Assembly (NCBI RefSeq): GCF_036688685.1
Contig: NZ_JAQQPS010000038.1
Location: forward strand, 1-23,460
Source: JALYUM01 sp036688685
GTDB lineage: Bacteria; Pseudomonadota; Gammaproteobacteria; Burkholderiales; Burkholderiaceae_D
Direction: 5' to 3'
Length of the DNA: 23,460 nucleotides
Below are positions 15,283-23,291 of the stretch, one piece after another. The translations under genes and the position numbers were made by a program. Each line of letters begins with the position of its first letter. The stretch's first letter is position 1. The notes beneath the pieces are model-generated. The model ran no database searches, was not told the DNA's origin, and saw nothing but the letters and a program-made list of their open reading frames with translations.

Positions 15283-17346
15283 ATGCCAACGCCACAACTG
15301 CCTCCACTTCGCTCCAGCGCCACCTTGCGTGTCGTGCTGGCCAGTGCATTCCTGATGACGATGGCGTCCGCTTCGGCCACGCCCTTCACCATCACCGGCA
15401 CCACCACGACCGGGCAAACGCTGGGCAGCGGCAGCGGCCAGACCGGCACGGTCGCCGCAGGCGGCGCGCTGACGGTCGGCGGTTCCACGGTGGGCGTGGC
15501 GGTCACCGGCAACAATGCGACCCTGAACAACCTCGGCACGATTGCCCAGACCGGCACCGGGCGCGCCATCCGCGACAACACCGGCGTCGCCAACCTGGTC
15601 GTCAACAACGGCAGCGTCACGAATGGCGGGGCGACGATCCGCACGAATGACGCCGACGTCATCCAGATGAACGTGCCGGCCGCCTCGGTCACGCTGAACA
15701 ACTACGGCGCGCTGGTCTCGTTAAATGCGTCGGCCGGCGGCGCGCAGGCAGTCGACTTCTCCAGCATGACCGGCGCGAATGTGCTCAACAACTACGCCGG
15801 CGGTGTGATCACCGCCAGCGAGGCCGACGCCGTCCGTCCGGGCGCGGGCGGCGTCGTCAACAACGCCGGCACGATTCGCTCCACCACACCGAGCGGTAGC
15901 AGCAGCGACGGCATCGATGGCCAGGGCAACAGCGGCATCCGCATCACCAATGCGAGTACCGGCGTGATCGAAGGCGGCCGCCACGGCATCACCGGCGGCC
16001 CCGCCACGGGCGCTACCGACTACGCCATGAGCGTGACCAACGATGCCGGCGGTGTAGTCCGCGGCAGCAATGGCGCCGGCATCAACCTGGACGGCTTCAA
16101 CGCGAAGCAAGTGGCGACGATCGTCAACCGCGGCAGCATCGTCGGCAATGGCGTGACGGGTGATGGCGACGGCATCGACGTCGATGGCATGGTCAACATC
16201 ACCAACAGCGGCCTCATCCGCTCGAGCAACGCAGTCAGTGCGCCGGCCAGCGGCCTGGCGTACAGCGAAGGTATCTCGGCGGGCGGCGGCAGCATCGTCA
16301 ACGCGGGCAGGATCGAAGGGCTGGTCGCGGCCGGCAACACCAACGCGGTCGGGCGCGGCATCACGCTGGCCGGCAACGATTTGTCGAACGGCACGCGCGA
16401 AGGCATTTACGGCAACGCCACTGTCATCAACCAGGCCGGCGGCCTGATCCGTGGCGACAGCGATTCCGCCATCGTGGGTTCGGGCGTGGCCAGTGGCTAC
16501 ACCATCACCATCAACAACAATGCCGGCGCCACCATCCTGGGCGGCGGCGCGACCAATGCGGCGATTCGCGTGCTGGCCGACCGCACCGTCGTCAACAATG
16601 CCGGCACCATCAACGGCGCGAGCAGCGGCAAGGCCATCGAACTGGGCAGCGGCAACAACCAGGTCATCATCAGCGGCGGCAATGCGGTCGTTACCGGCAG
16701 CGTCAATGGCGGGGCAGGCGGCACCAACACCATGGCGCTCAACGTGGGCGCGGGCAACACCTTTGCGTATGACGGCGGCATCGCCAATTTCAACCGCGTC
16801 AGCATCAACAGCGGTGCCGTCACCTTCTCGGGCCAGAGCAGCTACACCGGCGCCACCGTCCTCAACGGCGGCAGCCTGCGCCTGGTGGGCGCGGACCGCA
16901 TCGCGGCGGCCAGCGCGCTGGTACTCAATGGCGGCCTGCTCAATGTCGTCGAGATCGGCAGCGGCCAGACCTTTGCCAGCCTGTCGCTCGAAGACAGCGC
17001 CACGATTTATTACAGCGACACGCCGTTGACCTTCAGCGCCCTGGGCAACATCGTCAGCGGCAAGACCTTGACCCTCACCGATGTATTCGGCGGCACCGGC
17101 ACGGCTTTGCGCTTCATCGGCGACATTTCCGGCAGTGCATCCTTCCTTGACCTGATCGGCGCGCTGCGCACCAGTTACGGCGCCTACAGTTTCAACTTCG
17201 ACGGCACCTACACCAACGTGGCGCAGGTGCCGGAGCCGGGCACCGTGGCGCTGATGGGCGCGGGCCTGGTCTTGCTGGCCGTCAGGGGCGGTCGCACGCA
17301 GCGCCGCGAACATCGCGCGTCGAAAAAGTTCGGTGCGATGGCTTGA
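15283..17346 (+). CDS. PEP-CTERM beta-helix surface protein
   Basis: Start ATG 15283 gives a 687-residue secreted protein with a signal peptide of about 32 residues (ending ASASA). Residues about 35-505 are repeated short units built on patterns such as VNNAGTI, ITNSGLIRSS and VNQAGGLIRG. This is typical of a right-handed beta-helix like those of autotransporter passenger domains. A PATR-like strand repeat (SSYTGATVLNGGSLRLVG) lies near 520-537, and DGDGIDVDG near 295 could bind calcium. The C-terminus has VPEPGT at 649-654, then a hydrophobic helix (VALMGAGLVLLAV) and Arg-rich tail, which is the PEP-CTERM sorting signal removed by exosortase. It has no barrel domain. A tandem paralog follows 72 nt downstream. 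The exact role (matrix or adhesion) is inferred. Confidence 0.88.
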   Translation: MPTPQLPPLRSSATLRVVLASAFLMTMASASATPFTITGTTTTGQTLGSGSGQTGTVAAGGALTVGGSTVGVAVTGNNATLNNLGTIAQTGTGRAIRDNTGVANLVVNNGSVTNGGATIRTNDADVIQMNVPAASVTLNNYGALVSLNASAGGAQAVDFSSMTGANVLNNYAGGVITASEADAVRPGAGGVVNNAGTIRSTTPSGSSSDGIDGQGNSGIRITNASTGVIEGGRHGITGGPATGATDYAMSVTNDAGGVVRGSNGAGINLDGFNAKQVATIVNRGSIVGNGVTGDGDGIDVDGMVNITNSGLIRSSNAVSAPASGLAYSEGISAGGGSIVNAGRIEGLVAAGNTNAVGRGITLAGNDLSNGTREGIYGNATVINQAGGLIRGDSDSAIVGSGVASGYTITINNNAGATILGGGATNAAIRVLADRTVVNNAGTINGASSGKAIELGSGNNQVIISGGNAVVTGSVNGGAGGTNTMALNVGAGNTFAYDGGIANFNRVSINSGAVTFSGQSSYTGATVLNGGSLRLVGADRIAAASALVLNGGLLNVVEIGSGQTFASLSLEDSATIYYSDTPLTFSALGNIVSGKTLTLTDVFGGTGTALRFIGDISGSASFLDLIGALRTSYGAYSFNFDGTYTNVAQVPEPGTVALMGAGLVLLAVRGGRTQRREHRASKKFGAMA

Positions 17347-17418
17347 TCGAAAGGTGAAGCCAGCTTGCGGCAGCAAGGGTAGGATGGACTGATCGGTTCT
17401 CATCAAGAGGTCGCCATC

Positions 17419-19350
17419 ATGCCGCTGTCGCCATATTGTTTGCTTTTGCTCGCCGCGCTGTCAGCGTCGGTGTCGGCTGCGCCATTCAGTATCACTACCA
17501 ACAGCAGCACTGCGCAAGAAGCAGGCGCTGGCGCGGTGGCAGCAGGCGCGTCGCTCACGGTGGCGGGCCCGACCGCAGCAGTCACCATGTCGGGCCGCCG
17601 CGCCACGTTCAGCAATTTCGGCAGCGTTGCCCAAACCGGCACCGGCCACGCCATTCTCGCGAGGAGTGGCGCAGGCCTGGTCATTACCAATGGCAGCCGC
17701 AGCAATGCAACAGCGCTGATCGAGGCGACCGACAGCGAGGCCATCCAGGCAAAACCGGACGTGTCAGGGATCGCTATCCACAATTTCGGTACGGTGGTGT
17801 CGCACAATGTCTCCGGCAAAGGCAGCCAGGCGCTTGACTTGAGCGACGTAGCCGGCACCAATACCGTCAACAACCACGAGCGCGGCGAACTACGCGCCAC
17901 CGATGCCGACGCGGTCCGGCCCGGCAAACAGGGCATCGTCGTCAACGCCGGCAAAATCGTCTCGCTTGTCAAAAGCAGCGCCAAAAACATCGCCGCCATC
18001 GACGCCCAGTCCCATACCGGCATCCGGGTCACCAATGCCAGCGGCGGTTTGATCGACGGCGCGCGCCACGCCATCACCGGCGGAAGAAAAGACGATCAGC
18101 CGTTCACGATGACGGTCAACAACGAGGCCGGCGCAATCATTCGTGGCAAAGACGGGGCAGGCCTGAACTTCGACGGTATCGGCGCCGGCCAGGTGATCAC
18201 GGTGCGCAACCATGGCTCCATCCTCGGCACGGGCTTGACCGGGGACGGCGACGGCGTCGATGTCGACGGGCTGGTCGACATCACCAATACCGGCGTCATC
18301 CGCTCGGTCAACGCCTTCAGCAAGAACGAAGACGGACCGGCGTTCAGCGAAGGTATCTCCGCCGGGGGCGGCACGATCGTCAATGCCGGCACCATTGAAG
18401 GGCTGGTGGCCGCAGGCAACACCAATGCCGTGGGGCGCGCCATCTCGCTGGTCGGCAACAACCTCAAGAGGGGCAAGCCCGGGGAACGCGAGGGCATCTA
18501 CGCCAATACCCGGGTCGTCAACCAGCGCCGCGGCATGATCCGTAGCGCGAGCGAGTCCGCCATTGTGGCGGCCGGCAATCCGAACGCCTTCACCATCACC
18601 ATCGACAACCAGGCCGGCGCCACCATCGAAGGTGGCGGCACCAGCGAGGCGGCGCTCCGCAGCACGTCCAACCGCACCAGCATCACCAATGCGGGGACCA
18701 TCGATGGCGCTGCCAGCAATAAAGCCATCCAGTTCGGCCAGGCCAACAATACCTTGATCGTCCAAGGCGGCAGCGCGGTCATCAAAGGCGCCATCGATGG
18801 CGGCCCGGGCGGGGGCAACACCATGGTCGTCGACGCGGGCGCGGGCCGGCAGTTTGCGTACGCCGGCACCATCGCCCGGTTCGACACGCTGGACGTTAAA
18901 ACCGGTAATGCGCGCCTGTCGGGCCAGCTCAGCTTCAAGAACAAGACCGTGGTCAGTGGCGGCACCCTGACCCTGGTTGGTGCGCAGCCCATTGCGCCGG
19001 GCAGCGCGCTGGTGCTGGCGGGCGGCATCCTGAATGTTGCCGGGACGGGCCCGGCAGGGCAGGCGTTCGCCAGTCTGTCGCTGGAAGGCGACGCAGTGAT
19101 TGAGAGCGGCCGTGCTGCGCTGTCGTTCGCACGCGTCGGCAATATTGAGCCGGGCAAGACGCTGAAGTTGAGCGGCCCACTGCAATTCATCGGCGACCAG
19201 GGGCGCGACGCCAACTTCCAGGCGCTGCTGCGTGTTACCCGCATTGGTGACGGTGCCGTCACGGCCAGCTTTGATGGTCGCTATACGAACGTGACGCCAG
19301 CCTCGACGCCGGGCCGGCTGGCGCGCGCCGAACAGCCGCGCCTGCATTGA
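17419..19350 (+). CDS. tandem beta-helix paralog lacking a PEP-CTERM anchor
   Basis: Start ATG 17419 has AAGAGG 8 nt upstream. The 643-residue protein has a 20-residue signal peptide (ending SASVSA) and then follows the same order of units as the upstream gene. Matching pairs include AQTGTGHAI/AQTGTGRAI, DADAVRPG in both, HAITGG in both, DGVDVDGLVDITNTGVIRS/DGIDVDGMVNITNSGLIRS, and AFASLSLEGDA/TFASLSLEDSA. The two arose by duplication. Its last part reads RYTNVTPASTPGRLARAEQ where the neighbour reads TYTNVAQVPEPGTVAL. The PEP motif, membrane helix and Arg tail are missing. The product should therefore be exported but not anchored by exosortase, or the end was lost in a rearrangement: a decayed nuclease fragment begins exactly at its stop. 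Overall still an intact open frame. Confidence 0.85.
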   Translation: MPLSPYCLLLLAALSASVSAAPFSITTNSSTAQEAGAGAVAAGASLTVAGPTAAVTMSGRRATFSNFGSVAQTGTGHAILARSGAGLVITNGSRSNATALIEATDSEAIQAKPDVSGIAIHNFGTVVSHNVSGKGSQALDLSDVAGTNTVNNHERGELRATDADAVRPGKQGIVVNAGKIVSLVKSSAKNIAAIDAQSHTGIRVTNASGGLIDGARHAITGGRKDDQPFTMTVNNEAGAIIRGKDGAGLNFDGIGAGQVITVRNHGSILGTGLTGDGDGVDVDGLVDITNTGVIRSVNAFSKNEDGPAFSEGISAGGGTIVNAGTIEGLVAAGNTNAVGRAISLVGNNLKRGKPGEREGIYANTRVVNQRRGMIRSASESAIVAAGNPNAFTITIDNQAGATIEGGGTSEAALRSTSNRTSITNAGTIDGAASNKAIQFGQANNTLIVQGGSAVIKGAIDGGPGGGNTMVVDAGAGRQFAYAGTIARFDTLDVKTGNARLSGQLSFKNKTVVSGGTLTLVGAQPIAPGSALVLAGGILNVAGTGPAGQAFASLSLEGDAVIESGRAALSFARVGNIEPGKTLKLSGPLQFIGDQGRDANFQALLRVTRIGDGAVTASFDGRYTNVTPASTPGRLARAEQPRLH

Positions 19351-19619
19351 TACGCCGCGCGCGCCTGCGCGGCCCGAACCTCGTGCTCAAGTATCCTTAC
19401 GTGCTCGACTTCCTGGGGCTGCAAATCGACAACAACACTTACATTGACCTTATGTTCTGCAACCGCCGCTTGCGGCGTCTGGTCGCCATCGAACGCAAGC
19501 TCGGCGAATGCAAGGCGGCCGACAAGGGCCAGATGGCGCTCTCCCTGCGCGGGCTGGCCAAACGTGAACAAGCGCCGGGCGAACAGCCGCCGCTGGGCAT
19601 CATTCTTTGCACGGAATAG
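19347..19619 (+). pseudogene. remnant of a YhcG/DUF1016-type PD-(D/E)XK nuclease
   Basis: The translation from about 19365 reads GPNLVLKYPYVLDFLGL, then NTYIDLMFCNRRLRRLVAIE, RKLGECKAADKGQM and PPLGIILCTE. This matches my memory of the C-terminal nuclease domain of the YhcG (DUF1016) family, where LVLKDPYVLDFLGL, YYxDLLFYHRRLRRLVAIELK and APLGIILC are hallmarks. About 30-35 residues that normally lie between FLGL and the (Y)xDLLF strand are missing. The whole N-terminal half and the last residues after IILC are also absent. The Asp and the E-x-K of the active site survive (as YIDLMF and ERK), but the fold is broken. The frame begins at a TTG overlapping the previous stop and has no ribosome binding site. 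It is almost certainly non-functional debris of a larger defence-related nuclease. Confidence 0.8.
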
Positions 19620-19805
19620 AGGTTGCATTGACGCAGCGAGCGTAACGGCACCGGCTGGTGCCATGATCGCGTCGATTGCGGCGCTGTCATGGTCCACGAT
19701 TTTTGGCCGCATCCCCCGGCAGAATGCGGCAACGCCGCGCCTGCTGAACCTTGGCTCTCCGAGCCGCTGATAGTGGCATTCCCGCGCCACGCAGTTCCCG
19801 CTGGC

Positions 19806-20942
19806 CTACCTCTTCGGTGTCAGCATCAGCAGCCGGCCGCGCGGACCGTCTTCCAGCAGCCATAGCGCGCCATCCGGCCCGGTGCGCACGGCGCGGATGC
19901 GTTCGCCCATGTCCCAATGGTCCTCCTTCGTCGCGTTCTCGCCGTCGAGGGCGATGCGGTCCAGCGACTGGCCCGAGAGGCCGGTGATGAAGAGGGAATT
20001 TTTCCACTTCGGGAACAGCTCCGCATCGTAGTAGGCCAGGCCGCCTGGTGAAATGGCCGGATTCCAGGACACTTTCGGCGCCTCGAAGCCGTCGCCAGGC
20101 GCGTGGTCGGGGATGTCCCTGCCGTCATAGTGGCTGCCATTCGATGCCCGCGGCCAGCCATAGTTGAGGCCTGGCTTGATCAGGTTGATCTCGTCGCCAT
20201 GGCGCGGCCCCATCTCCATTTCCCACAGGCGCCCCTGCTTGTCGAAGGCGATGCCCAGCAGGTTGCGATGGCCATACGACCAGACAGCGGCATGGAAGCC
20301 CTTGGCCGCGAGCGGGTTGCCGGCGGCCGGCGTGCCGTCGAGGTTCAGGCGCAGCACCTTGCCGAGCGTCGACCTGGGATCCTGCGCCGGATCGAAAAGC
20401 TGGCGGTCGCCACTGGTGAAGAATAGATACTTGTCATCCGGCGAAAAGCCGATACGGCCCGAATAGTGCCCGCCAGTCGACGCATCCTGGCCGCGGAAAA
20501 TGGCCCTTGTATCCTTGAGCGTGGCGCCTGCCTGATCCAGTGTCGCGGTGGCGAGCACGATCCGGCTGCCGGCACCGGGACCGGCCTCGGAGTAGCTGAA
20601 GTAGAGCAGCTTGCTAGCCGCGAAATCGGGAGCGGGCACGATGTCCATGAGCGCGCCCTGGCCCTTGCTGATGACGGCGGGTGTGCCGGACACTGTCCGC
20701 CTGGTACCGGTCGCGGGATCGAACAGGATCATCTCCCCCTCCTTTTGCGTCACCAGCACGTTGCCGTTGGGCAGGAATGCCATGGCCCATGGGCTCTTGA
20801 AGGTGCCGACCGGCTTCACCTCGAAAGGCAGGCCGCCGGTTGCCGATGGACTGGCCTGCGCGTTCGCCGCTGCCGGGGTGGCTGCGAACGCGAGCAGGGT
20901 GAGCGAGAAAGTGGTGGCAAGGCCGAGCATGCTCAAATTCAT
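19806..20942 (-). CDS. PQQ-dependent soluble aldose/glucose sugar dehydrogenase
   Basis: Oxidises aldose sugars in the periplasm with PQQ as cofactor (sGDH/Asd-like, as E. coli YliI). Start ATG 20942 is chosen because the signal peptide begins there (MNLSMLGLATTFSLTLLAFA, cleavage near AANA, about residue 28) and GGAG lies about 14 nt upstream. The longer open frame is not supported. The 378 residues form a six-bladed beta-propeller. Family landmarks are SPWAMAFLPNGNVLVT, GQGALMDIVPAPDF, H159 in TGGHYSGRIGF (the likely catalytic base), SYGHRNLLGIAFD, EMGPRHGDEINLIKPGLNYG and the C-terminal DGALWLLEDGPRGRLL. It looks complete and has the usual length. The gene is transcribed alone on the minus strand, and no terminator is apparent after its stop in the 186-nt gap to the nuclease remnant. 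Confidence 0.93.
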   Translation of the reverse strand: MNLSMLGLATTFSLTLLAFAATPAAANAQASPSATGGLPFEVKPVGTFKSPWAMAFLPNGNVLVTQKEGEMILFDPATGTRRTVSGTPAVISKGQGALMDIVPAPDFAASKLLYFSYSEAGPGAGSRIVLATATLDQAGATLKDTRAIFRGQDASTGGHYSGRIGFSPDDKYLFFTSGDRQLFDPAQDPRSTLGKVLRLNLDGTPAAGNPLAAKGFHAAVWSYGHRNLLGIAFDKQGRLWEMEMGPRHGDEINLIKPGLNYGWPRASNGSHYDGRDIPDHAPGDGFEAPKVSWNPAISPGGLAYYDAELFPKWKNSLFITGLSGQSLDRIALDGENATKEDHWDMGERIRAVRTGPDGALWLLEDGPRGRLLMLTPKR

Positions 20943-21263
20943 GTTTTCCAGATCTCCATTCGCGGATTGATGCAGGTTGTTGGGGCGAAAGGTATGCCGG
21001 TTCGCGCCGGTTCGGCATGCGGATGCCTCCAGCACGGTGCTTCGACGGCGCCAACGTTCGGATTGTCCGCGCACCGGGCATGGTCTTCACGACCGTGTGC
21101 GCGCCCCGTCGCCCACGCGCCGCGAAGTATGGGCCGGCGCTGTTGGCCCATGGGAACGGTGGGAAGTGTAGCGCAAAACGCCCATTCCAGACGCTGCACT
21201 GGTCGCTGCCGGTTGATGCAGCAAATACGGCGCCAACTGGAGACACACCTAAAGCCTCTTAGT
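20943..21263. other. intergenic region between the dehydrogenase and the repeat array
   Basis: About 320 nt without a supported gene. Short open frames occur on both strands but have no ribosome binding site or recognisable sequence. It must contain the dehydrogenase promoter, which I could not identify. The right-hand end marks the change from the GC-rich core to the less GC-rich repeat region. Confidence 0.5.
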
Positions 21264-21372
21264 TTTGTCCGCTTTGGCTCGGTACCGGCCTGTCGCGGCC
21301 AGTGCTGGCTTCCGGGCCTGGCAACCTGCTAAGCTTGGCCGACCGGCCGGACTCGGCCCAAAAGCAGACGTT
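21264..21372 (+). repeat. palindromic intergenic repeat, copy A
   Basis: First of three ~109-nt copies in the same orientation. It begins with TTTGTCCGCTTTGG and ends with AAAAGCAGACGTT, so its ends are imperfect inverted repeats. Shared internal blocks are CGGCCTGTCGCGGCCAG, GCCTGGCAACCTG and the hairpin GGCCGA...TCGGCC near 21337-21357. Confidence 0.85.
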
Positions 21373-21416
21373 GCGCTGGGTTTGCAAATATCTCCTGCCA
21401 CGCGACTCTATTTCGG

Positions 21417-21695
21417 ATGAAAGAAATGACACCGCTACTTATATTGTTGAAGATACTGTGGTGGATATTCCTTGCAAGCATTCCCTTTAGCATCAACATT
21501 GCCATCGACTTTTTGTCCTATTACAGTTGTAGTCCAGGCGATTGCTATGAAATGGCGGTATTGGCGAGGCAGCACTTGGAAACCCTGTATCGCTTCGCCG
21601 CTATAGGACTATGGCCGCCCTGTGTTTGGCATTTAGGGTTCGGGTCCGTTACAAAACGGCTTTGGTACCGCCACAAAATGCGCGCAACACGGTAA
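21417..21695 (+). CDS. small membrane protein in the repeat array, unknown function
   Basis: A 92-residue frame from ATG 21417; ATG 21426 would give MTPLLILLKILWWIF as the N-terminus and is equally possible. Two hydrophobic segments are visible, about residues 5-32 (PLLILLKILWWIFLASIPFS) and 58-76 (YRFAAIGLWPPCVWHLGFG). A short polar loop between them has two Cys residues (SCSPGDC), and the tail is basic. There is no strong ribosome binding site. It is the only gene between repeat copies A and B: it starts 44 nt after A, and B begins 35 nt after its stop. I recognise no family. It could be a real cassette-type gene or a chance frame; hydropathy and placement favour the former. Confidence 0.5.
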   Translation: MKEMTPLLILLKILWWIFLASIPFSINIAIDFLSYYSCSPGDCYEMAVLARQHLETLYRFAAIGLWPPCVWHLGFGSVTKRLWYRHKMRATR

Positions 21696-21730
21696 GAAGA
21701 TAACGGGCAGAGGTCACGACGGATCGTGCT

Positions 21731-21838
21731 TATGTCCGCTTTGGGGCGCTTCCGGCCTGTGGCGCCAGACGCTGGATTTTCGACCTGGCAACCTGATATG
21801 CTTGCCCGAACGGCCGGGTTCTGCCAATAGCGGACATA
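21731..21838 (+). repeat. palindromic intergenic repeat, copy B
   Basis: A 108-nt copy with perfect 10-bp terminal inverted repeats: TATGTCCGCT (21731-21740) and AGCGGACATA (21829-21838). It shares TCCGGCCTGT, ACCTGGCAACCTGATATGC and CGGCCGGGTTCTGCC with the other copies, with substitutions. Confidence 0.85.
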
Positions 21839-21939
21839 GCACTTGGCGATGGTACTCGCCAATCTGACGTAATAATTAGTGAGAAAAAGTTAGGCACGAA
21901 TGTCTATACTGCTGCGACATCTATTACATACTCTATCCA

Positions 21940-23141
21940 ATGACTTCTCTCCGGAATTTCATCGTCATAGCACGACAACTTGTGCTCACCTTTGGTATTT
22001 TTGCCGGTCTTAGCGTAGGCAATGTGGCTACAGCGGAGGAGCAGTTCATTCCGAGCGACTTGCGTGCCTGTACGGCAGAGGATATTTCGGGTGGGTATGA
22101 CGTGTTGTGCAAAGAACCATTGCCGACTAAACATATAGCGCGTGAACTGGAAAAATTAAAGACGACCAACTTTGCTTACGCGATCCAGGGGACACCCTTG
22201 TCGTCACTGTCCGAATGACACCTGCAGAGGCTTCTTATTCGGACGGCCCCTATCTTTGCTGCGAGGTCCAGGCCTATCTCGACAAAATCTCGGACGATGT
22301 CTACTCAGCAAGCTTCCGATGGAACCGCATGAAAGACGCAATGCTTGATCTGCAATTCATGAGTGTCAAGAACCGCCCAGATGCGCGTCTTAAGCTCAAT
22401 GGGTCTCCTTCGTTTATTTTTGCCGAGACTAATCTCGATGTATCCGTCATCGCTCGTTCGGGGGCTGAGATGATCACGAGTGCTTACGACGCTGGCGAAG
22501 TGCTCGGATCACGCAAACTCTCGGTTTTCAAAGGTGCCCAATGTCTTAAGACTATTGCACAATGTTCAGTCATCTACATGCCTGATGGACAGTACGTCAA
22601 AATTTTCGTCACCAACGCACTTGAGAATAAGATTGACATGGCTAGGTTTGTAGTTGTCGGTGTATATAACGCGGAGAAAAATTCTAACGACACACGCATC
22701 GAGGAACTCTTGCTTGGGCGTAACGAATCGCGATATAAGGCCTTCATGCAACTTATTACAAGTGGCGTCAGACAACATGTCGAGCACGGGGAAAGGCCGC
22801 AACGTAGATATGCGGCCGGACTCTCGAACGGTGGGTCTTGGGCATATAACGCCCTTGGGGCGAACGGTGAAGACTTCGATGGCGCCATTATTATGTCAGC
22901 AGGCGAGCGAAAAACCCAGGATGAGGGCGCCCTCTCGGGGCGTGTTGTCTTTATCGGCTCAGGCTACATGGAACGCAACTTCTACAAGAACACATCGATT
23001 ATCGCTAAAAGCCTGAAGTCACGCAGGGCAACGGTAAATGAAATTTATGTTCCAAGCGGCCATGGGTTAAATACGTGGGTAAATATTTGGAATTCCGCCA
23101 TCAAACAACTCAACAGTCAAGTGAAACTTACAGGAAACTAA
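21940..23141 (+). pseudogene. exported esterase-like alpha/beta hydrolase, one frameshift
   Basis: The N-terminal part (ATG 21940 to about 22190) begins with a signal peptide (LVLTFGIFAGLSVGNVATA, then EEQF). It continues through CTAEDISGGYDVLC and KTTNFAYAIQG, then hits a stop. The rest lies in another frame (DTLVVTVRMTPAEASYSDG onward) to 23141. Adding one G to the GGGG run at 22188-22191 joins the two as AYAIQG-DTLVVTV and gives one 400-residue protein. The C-terminal half has an alpha/beta hydrolase nucleophile elbow, Ser296 in GLSNGG (preceded by RYAA), and a likely catalytic His375 in SGHGLNTW. This is as in the esterase-D/IroE group, whose members cleave esters such as siderophore backbones. 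The substrate is unknown. The N-terminal domain may be a carbohydrate- or protein-binding beta domain. The stop lies inside repeat copy C. Confidence 0.7.
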
Positions 23142-23248
23142 CGTCCGCTTCGGGTCGTTTCCTGCCTGTCGCTGCGGCCGCTGGCTTTTTCATCTTGGCA
23201 TGATGTTATGCTGAGCCGACCAGCCGGATTCGGCCAGGAGTAGACGTT
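23140..23248 (+). repeat. palindromic intergenic repeat, copy C
   Basis: A 109-nt copy starting AACGTCCGCTTCGGGTCG and ending AGTAGACGTT; the ends match as inverted repeats at 8 of 10 positions. Its first two bases form part of the stop codon of the upstream hydrolase gene. The inner hairpin GCCGA...TCGGC is kept (near 23215-23233). Confidence 0.85.
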
Positions 23249-23291
23249 CTGCGTTTTTGCATGTGTCGTAAACTTATCAGGAGCAGATGCA

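Noticed and set aside
15721..19347. Long minus-strand open frames (561 and 485 codons) opposite the two beta-helix genes
   Set aside because: They are antisense shadows caused by GC-rich codon bias. They have repetitive Ala/Asp/Val composition, no ribosome binding site and no recognisable domains.
19647..19662. Hairpin GGCACC-GGCT-GGTGCC as a terminator
   Set aside because: A short perfect stem but no T-run on either side; probably a chance palindrome in GC-rich sequence.
21264..23248. Canonical integron attC sites
   Set aside because: Length, orientation and palindromic form fit, but the ends (GTCCGC.../...GACGTT) do not match RYYYAAC and GTTRRRY cores, and no integrase is in the window. 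Kept only as cassette-like repeats.
21264..23248. CRISPR array
   Set aside because: Only three diverged copies of about 109 nt, separated by gene-length spacers.
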